Shown: positions 12,284-20,841, numbered from the stretch's first letter. The stretch is DNA of 64,000 nt from Pseudomonas putida (GCF_022627325.1 NZ_JAETZZ010000003.1:248001-312000); one strand, 5' to 3'. Notes: generated from the letters alone by a model not told the origin. A program made the numbers and translations.

Positions 12284-13333
12284 TCAGGAGAGCACTTCGT
12301 ACAGGTGGTCGGCCCGGGCGAAGCGCACCCGGTTCAGGTCGTTGACCGCGAACACCCGCAGCAGCCAACGGTCAGCGCCGTCGTTCTGGGGTTCGAAACC
12401 ATCGCGGGCATGCAGCACACGCTGGTTCTTGAAGATCATGAAATCGCCTGGCAGCAGCAGGTGCGGCTCATCGAAACGCCGGGTCTCCAACAACCCGCGC
12501 AGGGTGGCCAGGGCCTGCTCGGCGCGCAGGTTCAGGCCGTGGGTGTTCTCGCTGTCGAAGCGGCACAACCACTCGCCTGAATGGCCACGCACCAGCACCG
12601 GCAGCTCGGCAGTGCAGCGGCGGTTACCGGTGAACGAGTCAGGGCGGCGGATTTCAAATTGCGCGTCGCAAAGTTCGCGCACGGTCGCCAAGGGTAGCGC
12701 TGCGATCACGGCATCAAGGTTGACCAAGGTGGTGCTGATACGGGGGTCGCAGCGCATGCCGAAGAACGACAGGTATTCCGGGCAGCAGGACACGGTCCCC
12801 AGCGGCTCGGAAGACAATGGCAGGTCGGGATTGTCGACATGGTAGGAAAACCGCAGCCGCGAGCCATGCGAGCTCTTGTGACTGGAGGAGGTACGGGCCG
12901 GGATTACGTGGCGAAACAGCCGACCGTCATTTTCACCCTCGTAGACAACCGGGTGAATACCCATCAGGTGCTGCATGGTCAGGCTGACCAGGCAGGCAAT
13001 TGGCGTGCTGCGTGGGCTGAGCACACCGGAATAAGGGGTAGGCGGTACATCGCGATCGCGTGGGCAGTTGCGCACGATCATGCTGGTCAGTTGCGGATCT
13101 TCAACGAAACCCCGTATCTGCTGGCACAGCGCTTTGCCCAATACCTCTTGCGCCTGCTCCTTGAGTTGCGGGTAAAGCTCTTTGCTGGTTTCGAAGTCGA
13201 GCGGGGTGTTGTTGAGCAAGGTTTGCCAGGCGCTGGAGACAACCCAGGGCAGGCGGATTTCCAGTGACGTCTGAGGCTCGGCTGCTTGTTGCAGGTGTGC
13301 GCTTTCCATTTCGGGTGCTATTCCATTGACCAT
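12284..13333 (-). CDS. Fe(II)/2-oxoglutarate-dependent oxygenase, clavaminate-synthase-like
   Basis: About 349 aa if the ATG at 13333 is used; ATG 13309 is equally possible and neither has a strong ribosome site. The facial triad appears as H165-V-D167 in FSYHVDNPDLPL, with a distal His308 in VLHARDGFEP and an Arg after RW in DRWLLRVF for 2-oxoglutarate. PEYLSFFGMRC and LLPGDFMIFKNQR are typical of the TauD/clavaminate-synthase superfamily, in particular the group of free amino-acid hydroxylases. The related BesD-type radical halogenases replace the Asp by Gly or Ala, so the intact Asp favours hydroxylation. First gene of a likely operon with the permease and SDR. Confidence 0.8.
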   Translation of the reverse strand: MVNGIAPEMESAHLQQAAEPQTSLEIRLPWVVSSAWQTLLNNTPLDFETSKELYPQLKEQAQEVLGKALCQQIRGFVEDPQLTSMIVRNCPRDRDVPPTPYSGVLSPRSTPIACLVSLTMQHLMGIHPVVYEGENDGRLFRHVIPARTSSSHKSSHGSRLRFSYHVDNPDLPLSSEPLGTVSCCPEYLSFFGMRCDPRISTTLVNLDAVIAALPLATVRELCDAQFEIRRPDSFTGNRRCTAELPVLVRGHSGEWLCRFDSENTHGLNLRAEQALATLRGLLETRRFDEPHLLLPGDFMIFKNQRVLHARDGFEPQNDGADRWLLRVFAVNDLNRVRFARADHLYEVLS

Positions 13334-13441
13334 TCGGTGTCGTGCCAAGCCGGGCAGAGGCGGCAGTCTTTGTTTTTTTTGAATCCGTTCACAGCTGGGC
13401 GATGTGAAAGGGCGATACCGCTCCAGGCATCGCCGCATTGC

Positions 13442-13539
13442 ATCGACTCAATCATTGTAATTACAAAAATAGAATCGATTCAATTTATTTCATTGGCCGA
13501 TTGCCATCATGATTGAGTCGATCTAATCAACTCATTGAT
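13442..13539. promoter_or_regulatory. Operator-like repeat cluster between the oxygenase operon and the MocR regulator
   Basis: Four related sites lie in AT-rich intergenic DNA: ATCGACTCAATCAT (13442-13455), ATCGATTCAATTTA (13475-13488, containing the palindrome GAATCGATTC at 13472-13481), ATGATTGAGTCGAT (13509-13522, the exact reverse complement of the first) and ATCAACTCATTGAT (13526-13539). The two forward sites are 33 bp apart, about three helical turns. MocR regulators often bind repeats in such divergent regions. About 395 bp between the coding starts otherwise hold no gene. Confidence 0.65.
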
Positions 13540-13728
13540 TTCAAAAGATTTCTTCGTAGCACCCATTGATCACACCCACGCCAGTGCTCAAGCGGGGCCT
13601 GGTGGACCGACCGAGACGACCCTCGAAGTCATATCAATAGAGGCAATTTACAGCGTAAAAACCCGATTACTCCGATCCTGACTTTCGTGCTAGGCTTCCG
13701 CGCTCTTGCAGATTCTGGTGCCATTTCC

Positions 13729-15117
13729 ATGTGGGTTCCTCACTACAGCGACCTGGCGCAGCCGGTCTACCTGATGATTGCCGATGCGCTTGAGCAGGAC
13801 ATAGGCAACGGCTGGCTGTCGCCGGGCGACCGCCTGCCAACACTCAAGGACCTCGCCGAGGCACTGCACGTGACCCCTGGCACCATTGGCCGAGCCTATG
13901 ACGAAGCGGCCAAGCGGGGCCTGGTGGTGGGTGAGGTTGGTCGCGGGACTTTCGTCCTGCAGCAACGGCCGGCGCCTGCCCCCACCGCCACCTCGCGGCC
14001 CGCACCGTTCAAGCAGGAAAGCGGCCAGATCGACCTGTCGATCATCAAGCCCAACGATGCGCACATGGCCGACTGGCTGCGCGGAGCAATCACCGAGCTG
14101 GCGGCATCCCCCGACCTGGACCAGGTGCTCGACTACGTTACCGACGGTGGCCATGCAACGCACAAGCAGGCTGGCGCCACATGGATCCAGCGCTGGTTGC
14201 CCGAAGCTCGCCCGCAACAGGTGGTGCTGACCTCCGGCGCCCAGCACGGCCTGTTGGTGGCCATCAGCAGCCTGTCAAAAAGCGATGATGTGATCCTGTG
14301 CGAGTCGCTTTGCTACCCCGGCATCATTTCCCTGGCCCACAGCATGGGCCGCCGCTTGCGCGGGGTCGCCATGGACGAGCACGGCCTGATTCCCGAGGCT
14401 TTGCGGGCTGCCTGCCTGGAGCACCGCCCTTCGCTGCTGGTATGTGTGACCACCCACCAGAACCCCACCAACTCGGTGATGCCGCACGCGCGTCGCGAGG
14501 CTATCGCCCAGATTGCCCGCGAATTCGACCTGTTCATCGTGGATGACGATATCTACGGTTTCCTCGAGCCGGCACCTGACTACAAACCCTTGGCCGCCTA
14601 CGCACCTGAGCGCTCGGTGTACCTGACCAGCCTGTCCAAGAGCGTGCTGCCGGCCCTGCGTATCGGCTACCTCTACGCGCCGCCACAAACGCTTTCACGG
14701 TTGTCGTCGATGGTGCGCAGCAGCGTCTGGATGCCGTCCCCGCTGATGGCCCAGTTGGCCAGCAACCTGATCAACAGCGGTATGGCTGAACAACTGGTGC
14801 GAGTGCAGCAGGAAGAAGCCGCCGCACGCCAGTTGATGGCGCTGGAAATCCTCGGCAGGTACAAGGTGCGCAGCCAGCCGAACAGTTTTCATATCTGGCT
14901 GGAACTGCCGGAGCCATGGACCAGCGATGAGTTCGCCAACCTGGCGCGCAACAATGGGGTAACCGTGGTCAGCGGCAGCCAGTTCCAGCCTGAGCGCAGC
15001 CCAGCCAGCAGTGGCGTGCGCATCGCCCTGATGACGCCAAGCCGTGCCGAGTTGAGTTTCGCCTTGACCAAACTCGCAAGCTTACTGGACTCCTCCGAAC
15101 CGCGGCTTTTCTACTAG
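13729..15117 (+). CDS. MocR-family transcriptional regulator (GntR HTH fused to aminotransferase-like domain)
   Basis: 462 aa. Residues about 10-75 form the GntR winged helix (LSPGDRLPTLKDLAEAL, then VTPGTIGRAYDEAAKRGLV). The rest is a fold-type I aminotransferase with the PLP lysine K304 in SLSKSVLPALRIGY. Such proteins (PdxR, TauR, GabR) use PLP and often an amino-compound ligand as effector. It is divergent from the 2-oxoglutarate oxygenase operon and is its probable regulator. The frame is open from GTG 13687, but ATG 13729 starts at the natural edge of the domain. It ends 19 bases before the waaA stop on the other strand. Confidence 0.9.
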   Translation: MWVPHYSDLAQPVYLMIADALEQDIGNGWLSPGDRLPTLKDLAEALHVTPGTIGRAYDEAAKRGLVVGEVGRGTFVLQQRPAPAPTATSRPAPFKQESGQIDLSIIKPNDAHMADWLRGAITELAASPDLDQVLDYVTDGGHATHKQAGATWIQRWLPEARPQQVVLTSGAQHGLLVAISSLSKSDDVILCESLCYPGIISLAHSMGRRLRGVAMDEHGLIPEALRAACLEHRPSLLVCVTTHQNPTNSVMPHARREAIAQIAREFDLFIVDDDIYGFLEPAPDYKPLAAYAPERSVYLTSLSKSVLPALRIGYLYAPPQTLSRLSSMVRSSVWMPSPLMAQLASNLINSGMAEQLVRVQQEEAAARQLMALEILGRYKVRSQPNSFHIWLELPEPWTSDEFANLARNNGVTVVSGSQFQPERSPASSGVRIALMTPSRAELSFALTKLASLLDSSEPRLFY

Positions 15118-15135
15118 AGAAACACCAGGCGCGGT

Positions 15136-16407
15136 TCAGCGGATCAACCGCCCCAGCCCCTCCAGCAAGCGCTGCAAGGCGCCCTGATTGGCCTGCATCA
15201 CCGCCCTGCCCGCCTCACCCATGCGCCGGGCATCCTGCGGCAGCTCGATCAACTGCCGCACGACCACCGCCAACCCTTGGGCATCGTCCACCTGCTGCAG
15301 CGCCCCGGCATCACGCAACATCGCGCTGATTTCGAGGAAGTTGAACACATGCGGCCCCATGATCACTGGCAGCGCCAGCGCTGCCGGCTCCAGTGGGTTG
15401 TGGCCGCCAGTGGCGACCAAGCTGCCACCGACGAAAGCGATGTCGGCCAATGCGTAGAGGAACAGCAGCTCGCCCATGGTATCGCCGAGCAACACGCGGG
15501 TCTGGGCATCGACCGCAGTCGCGGCAGAACGGCGAACGGTAGCGAACTGCGCGCTGCACAAGGCGTGCACTGCATCGAAACGCTCGGGGTGGCGCGGCAC
15601 CAGGACCAGCAGCGCGTCGCCATGCACCTGCAGTAATTGTTGATGAGCCTGCAGGATCAGTGCGTCCTCACCCTCATGGGTACTGGCCGCAATCCACACC
15701 GGCCGCTCCCCCGCGCCCCACTGCTCACGCAGTGCCCTGGCACGCGGCAACAGCTGATCATCGACCTTCAGGTCGAACTTGATCGAACCGGTGACCTGCA
15801 CGCACTCAGGGCGGGCACCCAAGTCGCGAAAGCGTTGCGCCTCGGTTTCGGTCTGCACCGCAATCAGGCTCATCTCGGCGAGCATCGGCCGGGTAAGCCT
15901 GGCAAACCGCGCATAGCCCCGGGCGGAACGCTCGGACAACCGGGCATTGGCCAGCGCGACCGGAATGCCCCGCTTGGCACATTGGTGAATATGGTTGGGC
16001 CATAGCTCGGTTTCCATGATGATGCCCAGCTGCGGGCGCACATGGTCGAGAAAACGCCCCGCCGCCCACGGCAGGTCATAAGGCAGGTAGCAATGCTGGA
16101 TGCGTGGTTCATCGGCGAAGAGCGCGCGAATGCGCTCGGAGCCGGTGGGGGTCATGCAGGTGAGGGTGACCGGCAGGTCCGGGTAAGCCTTGAGCAACGC
16201 GCGCACCATAGGCGCGGCGGCAATGCTTTCACCGACCGAAACGGCATGAACCCAGATGCCACCCTGGCGCATCGCCGGCAGGTTGCGGGCGAAGCGTTCG
16301 CCGATACGCTGGCGGTAGGCCGGAGCCTTGCGTGCACGCAGGTAAAGGCGCAGCGCGACCAGCGGCAGGCCCAGGTGGAACAACAGGGTATAGAGAGTTC
16401 TGTTCAT
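15136..16407 (-). CDS. waaA: 3-deoxy-D-manno-octulosonic acid (Kdo) transferase
   Basis: Transfers Kdo from CMP-Kdo to lipid A precursor on the cytoplasmic face of the inner membrane. The 423-aa product begins MNRTLYTLLFHLGLPLVALRLYLR, an N-terminal membrane anchor, then the family's WVHAVSVGE, ETELWPN and the C-terminal GT-B half with GGHNPLEPAA. The frame extends 19 codons upstream of ATG 16407, but that part overlaps the control region of the LysR gene. It opens the conserved LPS neighbourhood that continues to 32.1 kb. Confidence 0.95.
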   Translation of the reverse strand: MNRTLYTLLFHLGLPLVALRLYLRARKAPAYRQRIGERFARNLPAMRQGGIWVHAVSVGESIAAAPMVRALLKAYPDLPVTLTCMTPTGSERIRALFADEPRIQHCYLPYDLPWAAGRFLDHVRPQLGIIMETELWPNHIHQCAKRGIPVALANARLSERSARGYARFARLTRPMLAEMSLIAVQTETEAQRFRDLGARPECVQVTGSIKFDLKVDDQLLPRARALREQWGAGERPVWIAASTHEGEDALILQAHQQLLQVHGDALLVLVPRHPERFDAVHALCSAQFATVRRSAATAVDAQTRVLLGDTMGELLFLYALADIAFVGGSLVATGGHNPLEPAALALPVIMGPHVFNFLEISAMLRDAGALQQVDDAQGLAVVVRQLIELPQDARRMGEAGRAVMQANQGALQRLLEGLGRLIR

Positions 16408-16418
16408 GGCGGCGAAGT

Positions 16419-17309
16419 TTACCCGATCGCGCGCAAGTGCACCGCAAAGCGCTCGGCCAGCCACTGCGCGGCGGGCCCCAGTGGTTCGTCACGGCGCCAG
16501 GCCAGTTCGACGACCAAGGCCGGTGGCCGCCATTCGCTGGCGAGCTCGACCATATGCGCCTGGTAGGTCGGGTATTGCACCACATGGCGCGGCAGCCACG
16601 CCCAGCCCAGCCCTCGCATCAGCAGCTCGGCCATGGCGTAGAAGCTGTCGGCGCGCCATACCTGCGGGCTGATCGCTTCGCCGCCGGGGTAGCCACTTTG
16701 CTGTGGGGTGATCAGCAACTGGCGGTAACGTGCCAGCTGCTGGCGTGTCACGCGGCGTTCCCGCGCCAATGGATGGTCCACCGCGCACACCGTGACCATC
16801 TCCACGCTGCCCAGTGCACGTCGCTCCAGTGAGACAGGCATGCTTTCATGGTGGAAAAACAAACCCAGGTCTGCACGCCGCTCCACCAGCTTGCGCGCCA
16901 CATCACCTTGGGCACCGCTGGCCAGTTGAACTTCCAGAAAAGGGTAATGGCTGGCCAGTTCGTCGAGGCTGTCGATCACCGGTTGATACGGCATGGCTTC
17001 ATCCTGCGCCACCCGCAGCAACGCTTCCTGGCCACGCATCAGGGCCAGGGCCCGGCCATCGAGCCGTTCGCACTGGCGCAGCAGTTCGCGGGCATCCTCC
17101 AGCAGCGCAGTGCCGTTTTCGGTCAGCCTGGGCTGGCGGCCGCTGCTGCGCTCGAACAACGTGACGCCCAGGTCCGCTTCGAGCATGGCAATGGCAGTGC
17201 TGACGGCGGATTGCGCTTTGCCCTGCTCGCGGGCAACGGCAGAAAAGGAGCGCAGTTCGACGACACGCGCAAAGGTTCGCAACTGCTCAAGGTTCCACTG
17301 CTCGGCCAT
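16419..17309 (-). CDS. LysR-family transcriptional regulator
   Basis: 296 aa: an N-terminal winged HTH (LEQLRTFARVVELRSFSAVA, then the recognition helix AQSAVSTAIAMLE) and a LysR substrate-binding domain. ATG 17309 has AGGAG eight bases upstream; a TTG one codon earlier is the alternative. Its gene is divergent from the SMR exporter, the usual sign that it controls that gene. In P. aeruginosa the corresponding LysR gene also lies next to waaA and an SMR gene. The effector is unknown. Confidence 0.9.
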   Translation of the reverse strand: MAEQWNLEQLRTFARVVELRSFSAVAREQGKAQSAVSTAIAMLEADLGVTLFERSSGRQPRLTENGTALLEDARELLRQCERLDGRALALMRGQEALLRVAQDEAMPYQPVIDSLDELASHYPFLEVQLASGAQGDVARKLVERRADLGLFFHHESMPVSLERRALGSVEMVTVCAVDHPLARERRVTRQQLARYRQLLITPQQSGYPGGEAISPQVWRADSFYAMAELLMRGLGWAWLPRHVVQYPTYQAHMVELASEWRPPALVVELAWRRDEPLGPAAQWLAERFAVHLRAIG

Positions 17310-17331
17310 CAACCTATCTCCTGGGGTGATA

Positions 17332-17346
17332 GGTAATGACTTTACC
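17332..17346. promoter_or_regulatory. Small palindrome in the lysR/SMR divergent region
   Basis: GGTAA-TGACT-TTACC, perfect 5-bp arms, lies midway between the divergent starts. Size and position suit a LysR-type box, though such short palindromes arise by chance. Confidence 0.4.
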
Positions 17347-17395
17347 GCATCCTGGGACCCTCTAGAATGCCGGACCAGAACCGGAGGATCGAACC

Positions 17396-17728
17396 ATGAA
17401 CGCCTACACCTACCTCGCCATCGCTATCGTTGCCGAAGTCATCGCCACAGCCTCCATGAAGGCAGTGAAAGGCCTGAGCACGCCATTGCCACTGCTGCTG
17501 ATGGTGGTCGGCTACGCAATCGCCTTCTGGATGCTGACCCTGGTGGTGCGCAGCATTCCGGTAGGCATCGCCTATGCGGTCTGGTCGGGGCTGGGGATCG
17601 TGCTGATCAGCGTGGCGGCGCTGGTGATCTATGGCCAGAAACTCGATGTGCCGGCGATGCTGGGGATGGCAATGATCGTCGGCGGCGTGGTGGTGATCCA
17701 GTTGTTTTCCAAGACTGCCGGGCATTGA
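17396..17728 (+). CDS. SMR-family multidrug efflux protein (EmrE-like)
   Basis: 110-aa four-helix inner-membrane proton antiporter. The first helix carries the essential glutamate in AIVAEVIATASMK (residues 9-21; E14), and WSGLGIVLISVAAL is the characteristic third-to-fourth helix segment. The family exports quaternary ammonium compounds and related cations as dimers. CCGGAGGATCGAACC gives a good ribosome site before ATG 17396. Probably controlled by the divergent LysR gene. The substrate preference (EmrE versus guanidinium exporter) cannot be settled from the sequence; WSGLG with AYAVW fits the EmrE type. Confidence 0.92.
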   Translation: MNAYTYLAIAIVAEVIATASMKAVKGLSTPLPLLLMVVGYAIAFWMLTLVVRSIPVGIAYAVWSGLGIVLISVAALVIYGQKLDVPAMLGMAMIVGGVVVIQLFSKTAGH

Positions 17729-17804
17729 TGGGGCCGGTCGGCGATGAGCCAACCCAGGCATAGCCTGTATACTTGCCAGCTGTCCCAGAATTCGAGGTAC
17801 CGCC

Positions 17805-18980
17805 ATGCCATCTGCCATTTCCACTGACGTGCTCATCGTCGGCGCCGGGGTCGCAGGCCTGTGGCTCAACGCCCGCCTGCGCAGCCTGGGTTATTCGACA
17901 GTGCTGGTGGAGCGCGCCAGCCTTGGCGGCGAACAGACCATCAAATCCCAGGGCATCATCCATGGTGGCACCAAGTACGCCCTGCACGGTGCGTTGACGG
18001 GCGCCTCGGAGGCCATCGCCGACATGCCACGGCGCTGGCGCGAGGCCCTGGCCGGCAGCGGCGAACTGGACCTGAGCCGCACCCGCCTGCTTTCCGATGC
18101 CCACTACCTGTGGTCGCCGGGTACCCTGGCCGGCAACCTCACCAGCTTCTTCGCCAGCAAGGCCGTGCGCGGCCGGGTTGACCAGGTCAAGGGCGACCAG
18201 TTGCCCCCCGCACTGCAGGACCGCGCCTTCAAAGGCAAGGTGTATCGCCTGGCCGAACTGGTGGTCGACGTTCCCAGCCTGCTGGCCAACCTGGCTGAAC
18301 TGGCAGGCGACTCCTTGCTCGCCGGTGAGCACATCGAACGCCTGCATGAAGGTGAAACACTGGCCGGCTTGCGCGTGGACGGCCGTGACATCCGCGCCCA
18401 GCGCATCGTGCTCAGCGCTGGTGCAGGCACCGAGGGGCTGCTGCACGCCTTGGGCCTTGAGCAACCGGCCATGCAGACACGGCCGCTGCATATGGTCATG
18501 GCCAAAGGCCCCAACCTCAAACCACTGTATGCCCACTGCCTGGGCGGCGGGCCCAAGCCGCGCGTCACCATCACCACCCACCCCGCGGCCGATGGCCAGT
18601 GGGTCTGGTACCTCGGCGGCGACCTGGCTGAAGCCGATGGCGTAGCCCGCGACACGGCGGCGCAGATTGCTGCAGCCCAGAAGGAGGTCAGCCAGCTCTT
18701 GCCATGGGTAGATCAAAGCCAGGTGCGCTGGGCCACCCTGCGCGTGGACCGCGCAGAACCTGCGCAATCGGGCCTGGTACGGCCTGACAACGCGTTCCTC
18801 GCCGACCAGCAACGGCTGATGGTCGGCTGGCCGACCAAGCTCGCCCTGGCCCCCGACTTCAGTGACCGCGTGCTGGCCAGCCTGCAGCGCGACGGCATCC
18901 GCCCCAGCGCCCAGGCCGAGCTCGCCGGGCTGCCACGCCCACCACTGGGCATCCCCGCCTGGGAGCGACTGCTGCCATGA
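17805..18980 (+). CDS. FAD-dependent oxidoreductase (DAO fold)
   Basis: 391 aa. The N-terminus DVLIVGAGVAGLWLNARLRSLG is a Rossmann FAD site and EQTIKSQGIIHGG the adjacent flavin-contact loop of the D-amino-acid oxidase/glycerol-3-phosphate dehydrogenase group. The substrate is not evident. The stop overlaps the start of the aldo/keto reductase by ATGA (18977-18980), so the two are coupled; the same pair follows an SMR gene in other pseudomonads. No export signal is visible, so it is probably cytoplasmic. Confidence 0.85.
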   Translation: MPSAISTDVLIVGAGVAGLWLNARLRSLGYSTVLVERASLGGEQTIKSQGIIHGGTKYALHGALTGASEAIADMPRRWREALAGSGELDLSRTRLLSDAHYLWSPGTLAGNLTSFFASKAVRGRVDQVKGDQLPPALQDRAFKGKVYRLAELVVDVPSLLANLAELAGDSLLAGEHIERLHEGETLAGLRVDGRDIRAQRIVLSAGAGTEGLLHALGLEQPAMQTRPLHMVMAKGPNLKPLYAHCLGGGPKPRVTITTHPAADGQWVWYLGGDLAEADGVARDTAAQIAAAQKEVSQLLPWVDQSQVRWATLRVDRAEPAQSGLVRPDNAFLADQQRLMVGWPTKLALAPDFSDRVLASLQRDGIRPSAQAELAGLPRPPLGIPAWERLLP

Positions 18981-19789
18981 CCCTGCCAACCCTGCACGAC
19001 TTCCACCGCCCGCTGGGCAGCACAGGCTTCAAGGTTTCCCCCCTGGGCCTGGGTACGGTCAAGCTTGGCCGCGACCAAGGCGTGAAGTACCCCACCGGGT
19101 TCACGATCCCCGGGGATGACGAAGCGCGCCTGCTGCTGGCCCAGGCCCGCGAGCTGGGTATCAACCTGATCGACACGGCTCCGGCCTACGGCCGCAGCGA
19201 AGAGCGCCTGGGGCCGCTGCTGCGCGGCCAGCGCGATGAATGGGTGATCGTCAGCAAGGTGGGCGAAGAGTTCGAAGGCGGCCAATCGCGTTTCGACTTC
19301 AGCGCAGCCCACACCCGCCTCTCAGTAGAGCGCAGCCTGCGCCGGCTGGAGACCGACCGCCTCGAACTGGTGCTGGTGCACTCCGATGGCAACGACCTGG
19401 AAATTCTCGAGCAGCAAGAGGTCTACCAGACCCTCGCCGCCCTCAAGCAGGAGGGCAAGATCCTCGGCTACGGCCTGTCGGGCAAGACCGTCGCCGGCGG
19501 GCTGAAGGCCCTCGAACAAGGCGACTGCGCCATGGTCACCTTCAACCTCAACGAGCAGGCAGAACGACCGGTACTGGACTACGCTGCCGAACACGGCAAA
19601 GCCATTCTGGTGAAGAAGGCCTTGGCCAGTGGGCATGTCTGCCTTGCACCCGGTGTCGACCCGGTACACGCCAGCTTCGAACTGTTGTTCGCCCACCCTG
19701 GCGTCAGCAGTGCTATCGTCGGCACTATCAACCCGTTGCACCTGGCCCACAACGTGGCCACCGTCGCCCGTATCCTGGGCCAGCATTGA
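18977..19789 (+). CDS. Aldo/keto reductase
   Basis: 270-aa NADPH-dependent aldo/keto reductase fold. Visible elements: LGLGTVKLGRDQG, INLIDTAPAYGRSEERLG (catalytic Asp and Tyr), the Lys of VIVSKVGEEF, and LELVLVHSDGND with the His. The C-terminal part has GVSSAIVGTINPLHLAHNV, resembling the cofactor loop. It is translationally coupled to the FAD oxidoreductase upstream, suggesting the two act on one substrate. The physiological substrate is unknown. Confidence 0.88.
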   Translation: MTLPTLHDFHRPLGSTGFKVSPLGLGTVKLGRDQGVKYPTGFTIPGDDEARLLLAQARELGINLIDTAPAYGRSEERLGPLLRGQRDEWVIVSKVGEEFEGGQSRFDFSAAHTRLSVERSLRRLETDRLELVLVHSDGNDLEILEQQEVYQTLAALKQEGKILGYGLSGKTVAGGLKALEQGDCAMVTFNLNEQAERPVLDYAAEHGKAILVKKALASGHVCLAPGVDPVHASFELLFAHPGVSSAIVGTINPLHLAHNVATVARILGQH

Positions 19790-19840
19790 GTTGTCCCCAC
19801 CCCCGGGCCTGGACACTGACCCGACGCAAGGAGGAGCCTC

Positions 19841-20809
19841 GTGCCGCGTACGCTGATCCGCAAGAACCCGAGCAACTTCAAAACACTGCCACTGCATGTC
19901 GAAGCCACCCCCGAGAGCCTGGTTTACCAGAGCATCGGCATGCCGCTGAACTTCGCCCAGACGCAACAACGGCGTCGGGCCATCGAGCTGCCCGATAACC
20001 AGCGCTTCGTCGCAGAGCTTGCCAACCTCGGCGTTTCGGTACGCCTGACCCTGCACTGGCAGCACCGTGACTACTGGGTACTGGTGCGCCAGCGCCGCCA
20101 GGACCGGGGCGATGTGGTGCTTAAATTGATTTCAGGGTATGTCCCGGCTCAGGAGCTCAATCTGCCGCTGCACACTGCGGTCCAGGAAGTGGCGGAAGAG
20201 TGCCTGCTGGAAACACCGGAAGGCTGGCTGGGTGGTCGCTTCAACGACACCTGGCTACCTGCACCTTACGCTGCCGCGCTGCACTACCGGGAAGCGCTGC
20301 CGTTCGTGCTGACCCCCGAATCAGGTGCCGCCCGGTCGGTGTATTGCGGCAACCTGATGTTGTTGGAGCGCCCTCGGGCGTACGTGCACCTGCCTACGGC
20401 ATCGCTGCAACTGATTTACGACATGCGCCTGCAAGTGCCCAAGGACGCGAAAAAGCTGAGCCTTTTCCACGTCGATGAACGCTTGGAGGGCGATCAGCTG
20501 GTCGCGCGGCTCAACCGTAAGCGGCCGGACTTGTACCTGATGCCGGTGCAGGATGGTCAGCCACTGGCCGAGCTGTATACCTTGAAGAAAGATGAACTGG
20601 TACCGGCCAGTACCCGCGGGCTTTACCTGGCGGAGAGCTTTGCCCAGCAGGACGGGTGGGTGGTCGCGGACGAGCGGATACGCTGGAAGGATTGGGTGAA
20701 GCAGCAGGGGCTGGTGGAGCGCAAAGCGGCGAAGGCGTCACACCTGCGCCGCTTTGGCGACAAGGCGCGGGCACTGCTGGAGCGCGCGCGCACCTCGCTG
20801 AACAAATGA
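19841..20809 (+). CDS. Conserved hypothetical protein with a degenerate Nudix-like box
   Basis: 322-aa soluble protein; no named family recognised with certainty. Residues near 105-130 read GYVPAQE, nine residues, then QEVAEECLL, close to a Nudix box (G-x5-E-x7-R-E-U-x-E-E-x-G-U) but with a two-residue insertion, Gln for Arg and Cys for Gly. The C-terminus is basic and helical. The start is GTG 19841, with GGAGGA seven bases upstream. It follows the AKR gene by 51 bases and is convergent with hldE, as in other pseudomonads, so it belongs to the core genome. Confidence 0.75.
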   Translation: MPRTLIRKNPSNFKTLPLHVEATPESLVYQSIGMPLNFAQTQQRRRAIELPDNQRFVAELANLGVSVRLTLHWQHRDYWVLVRQRRQDRGDVVLKLISGYVPAQELNLPLHTAVQEVAEECLLETPEGWLGGRFNDTWLPAPYAAALHYREALPFVLTPESGAARSVYCGNLMLLERPRAYVHLPTASLQLIYDMRLQVPKDAKKLSLFHVDERLEGDQLVARLNRKRPDLYLMPVQDGQPLAELYTLKKDELVPASTRGLYLAESFAQQDGWVVADERIRWKDWVKQQGLVERKAAKASHLRRFGDKARALLERARTSLNK

Positions 20810-20813
20810 GTAT

Positions 20814-20836
20814 CCGGGGCCGCCGCGCGGCCCCGG
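20814..20836. terminator. Convergent GC-rich hairpin
   Basis: CCGGGGCCGC (20814-20823) pairs with GCGGCCCCGG (20827-20836) around a 3-nt loop, in the 32-bp space between convergent genes. It is symmetrical but lacks a T-run on either strand. Confidence 0.5.
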
Positions 20837-20841
20837 GCACG

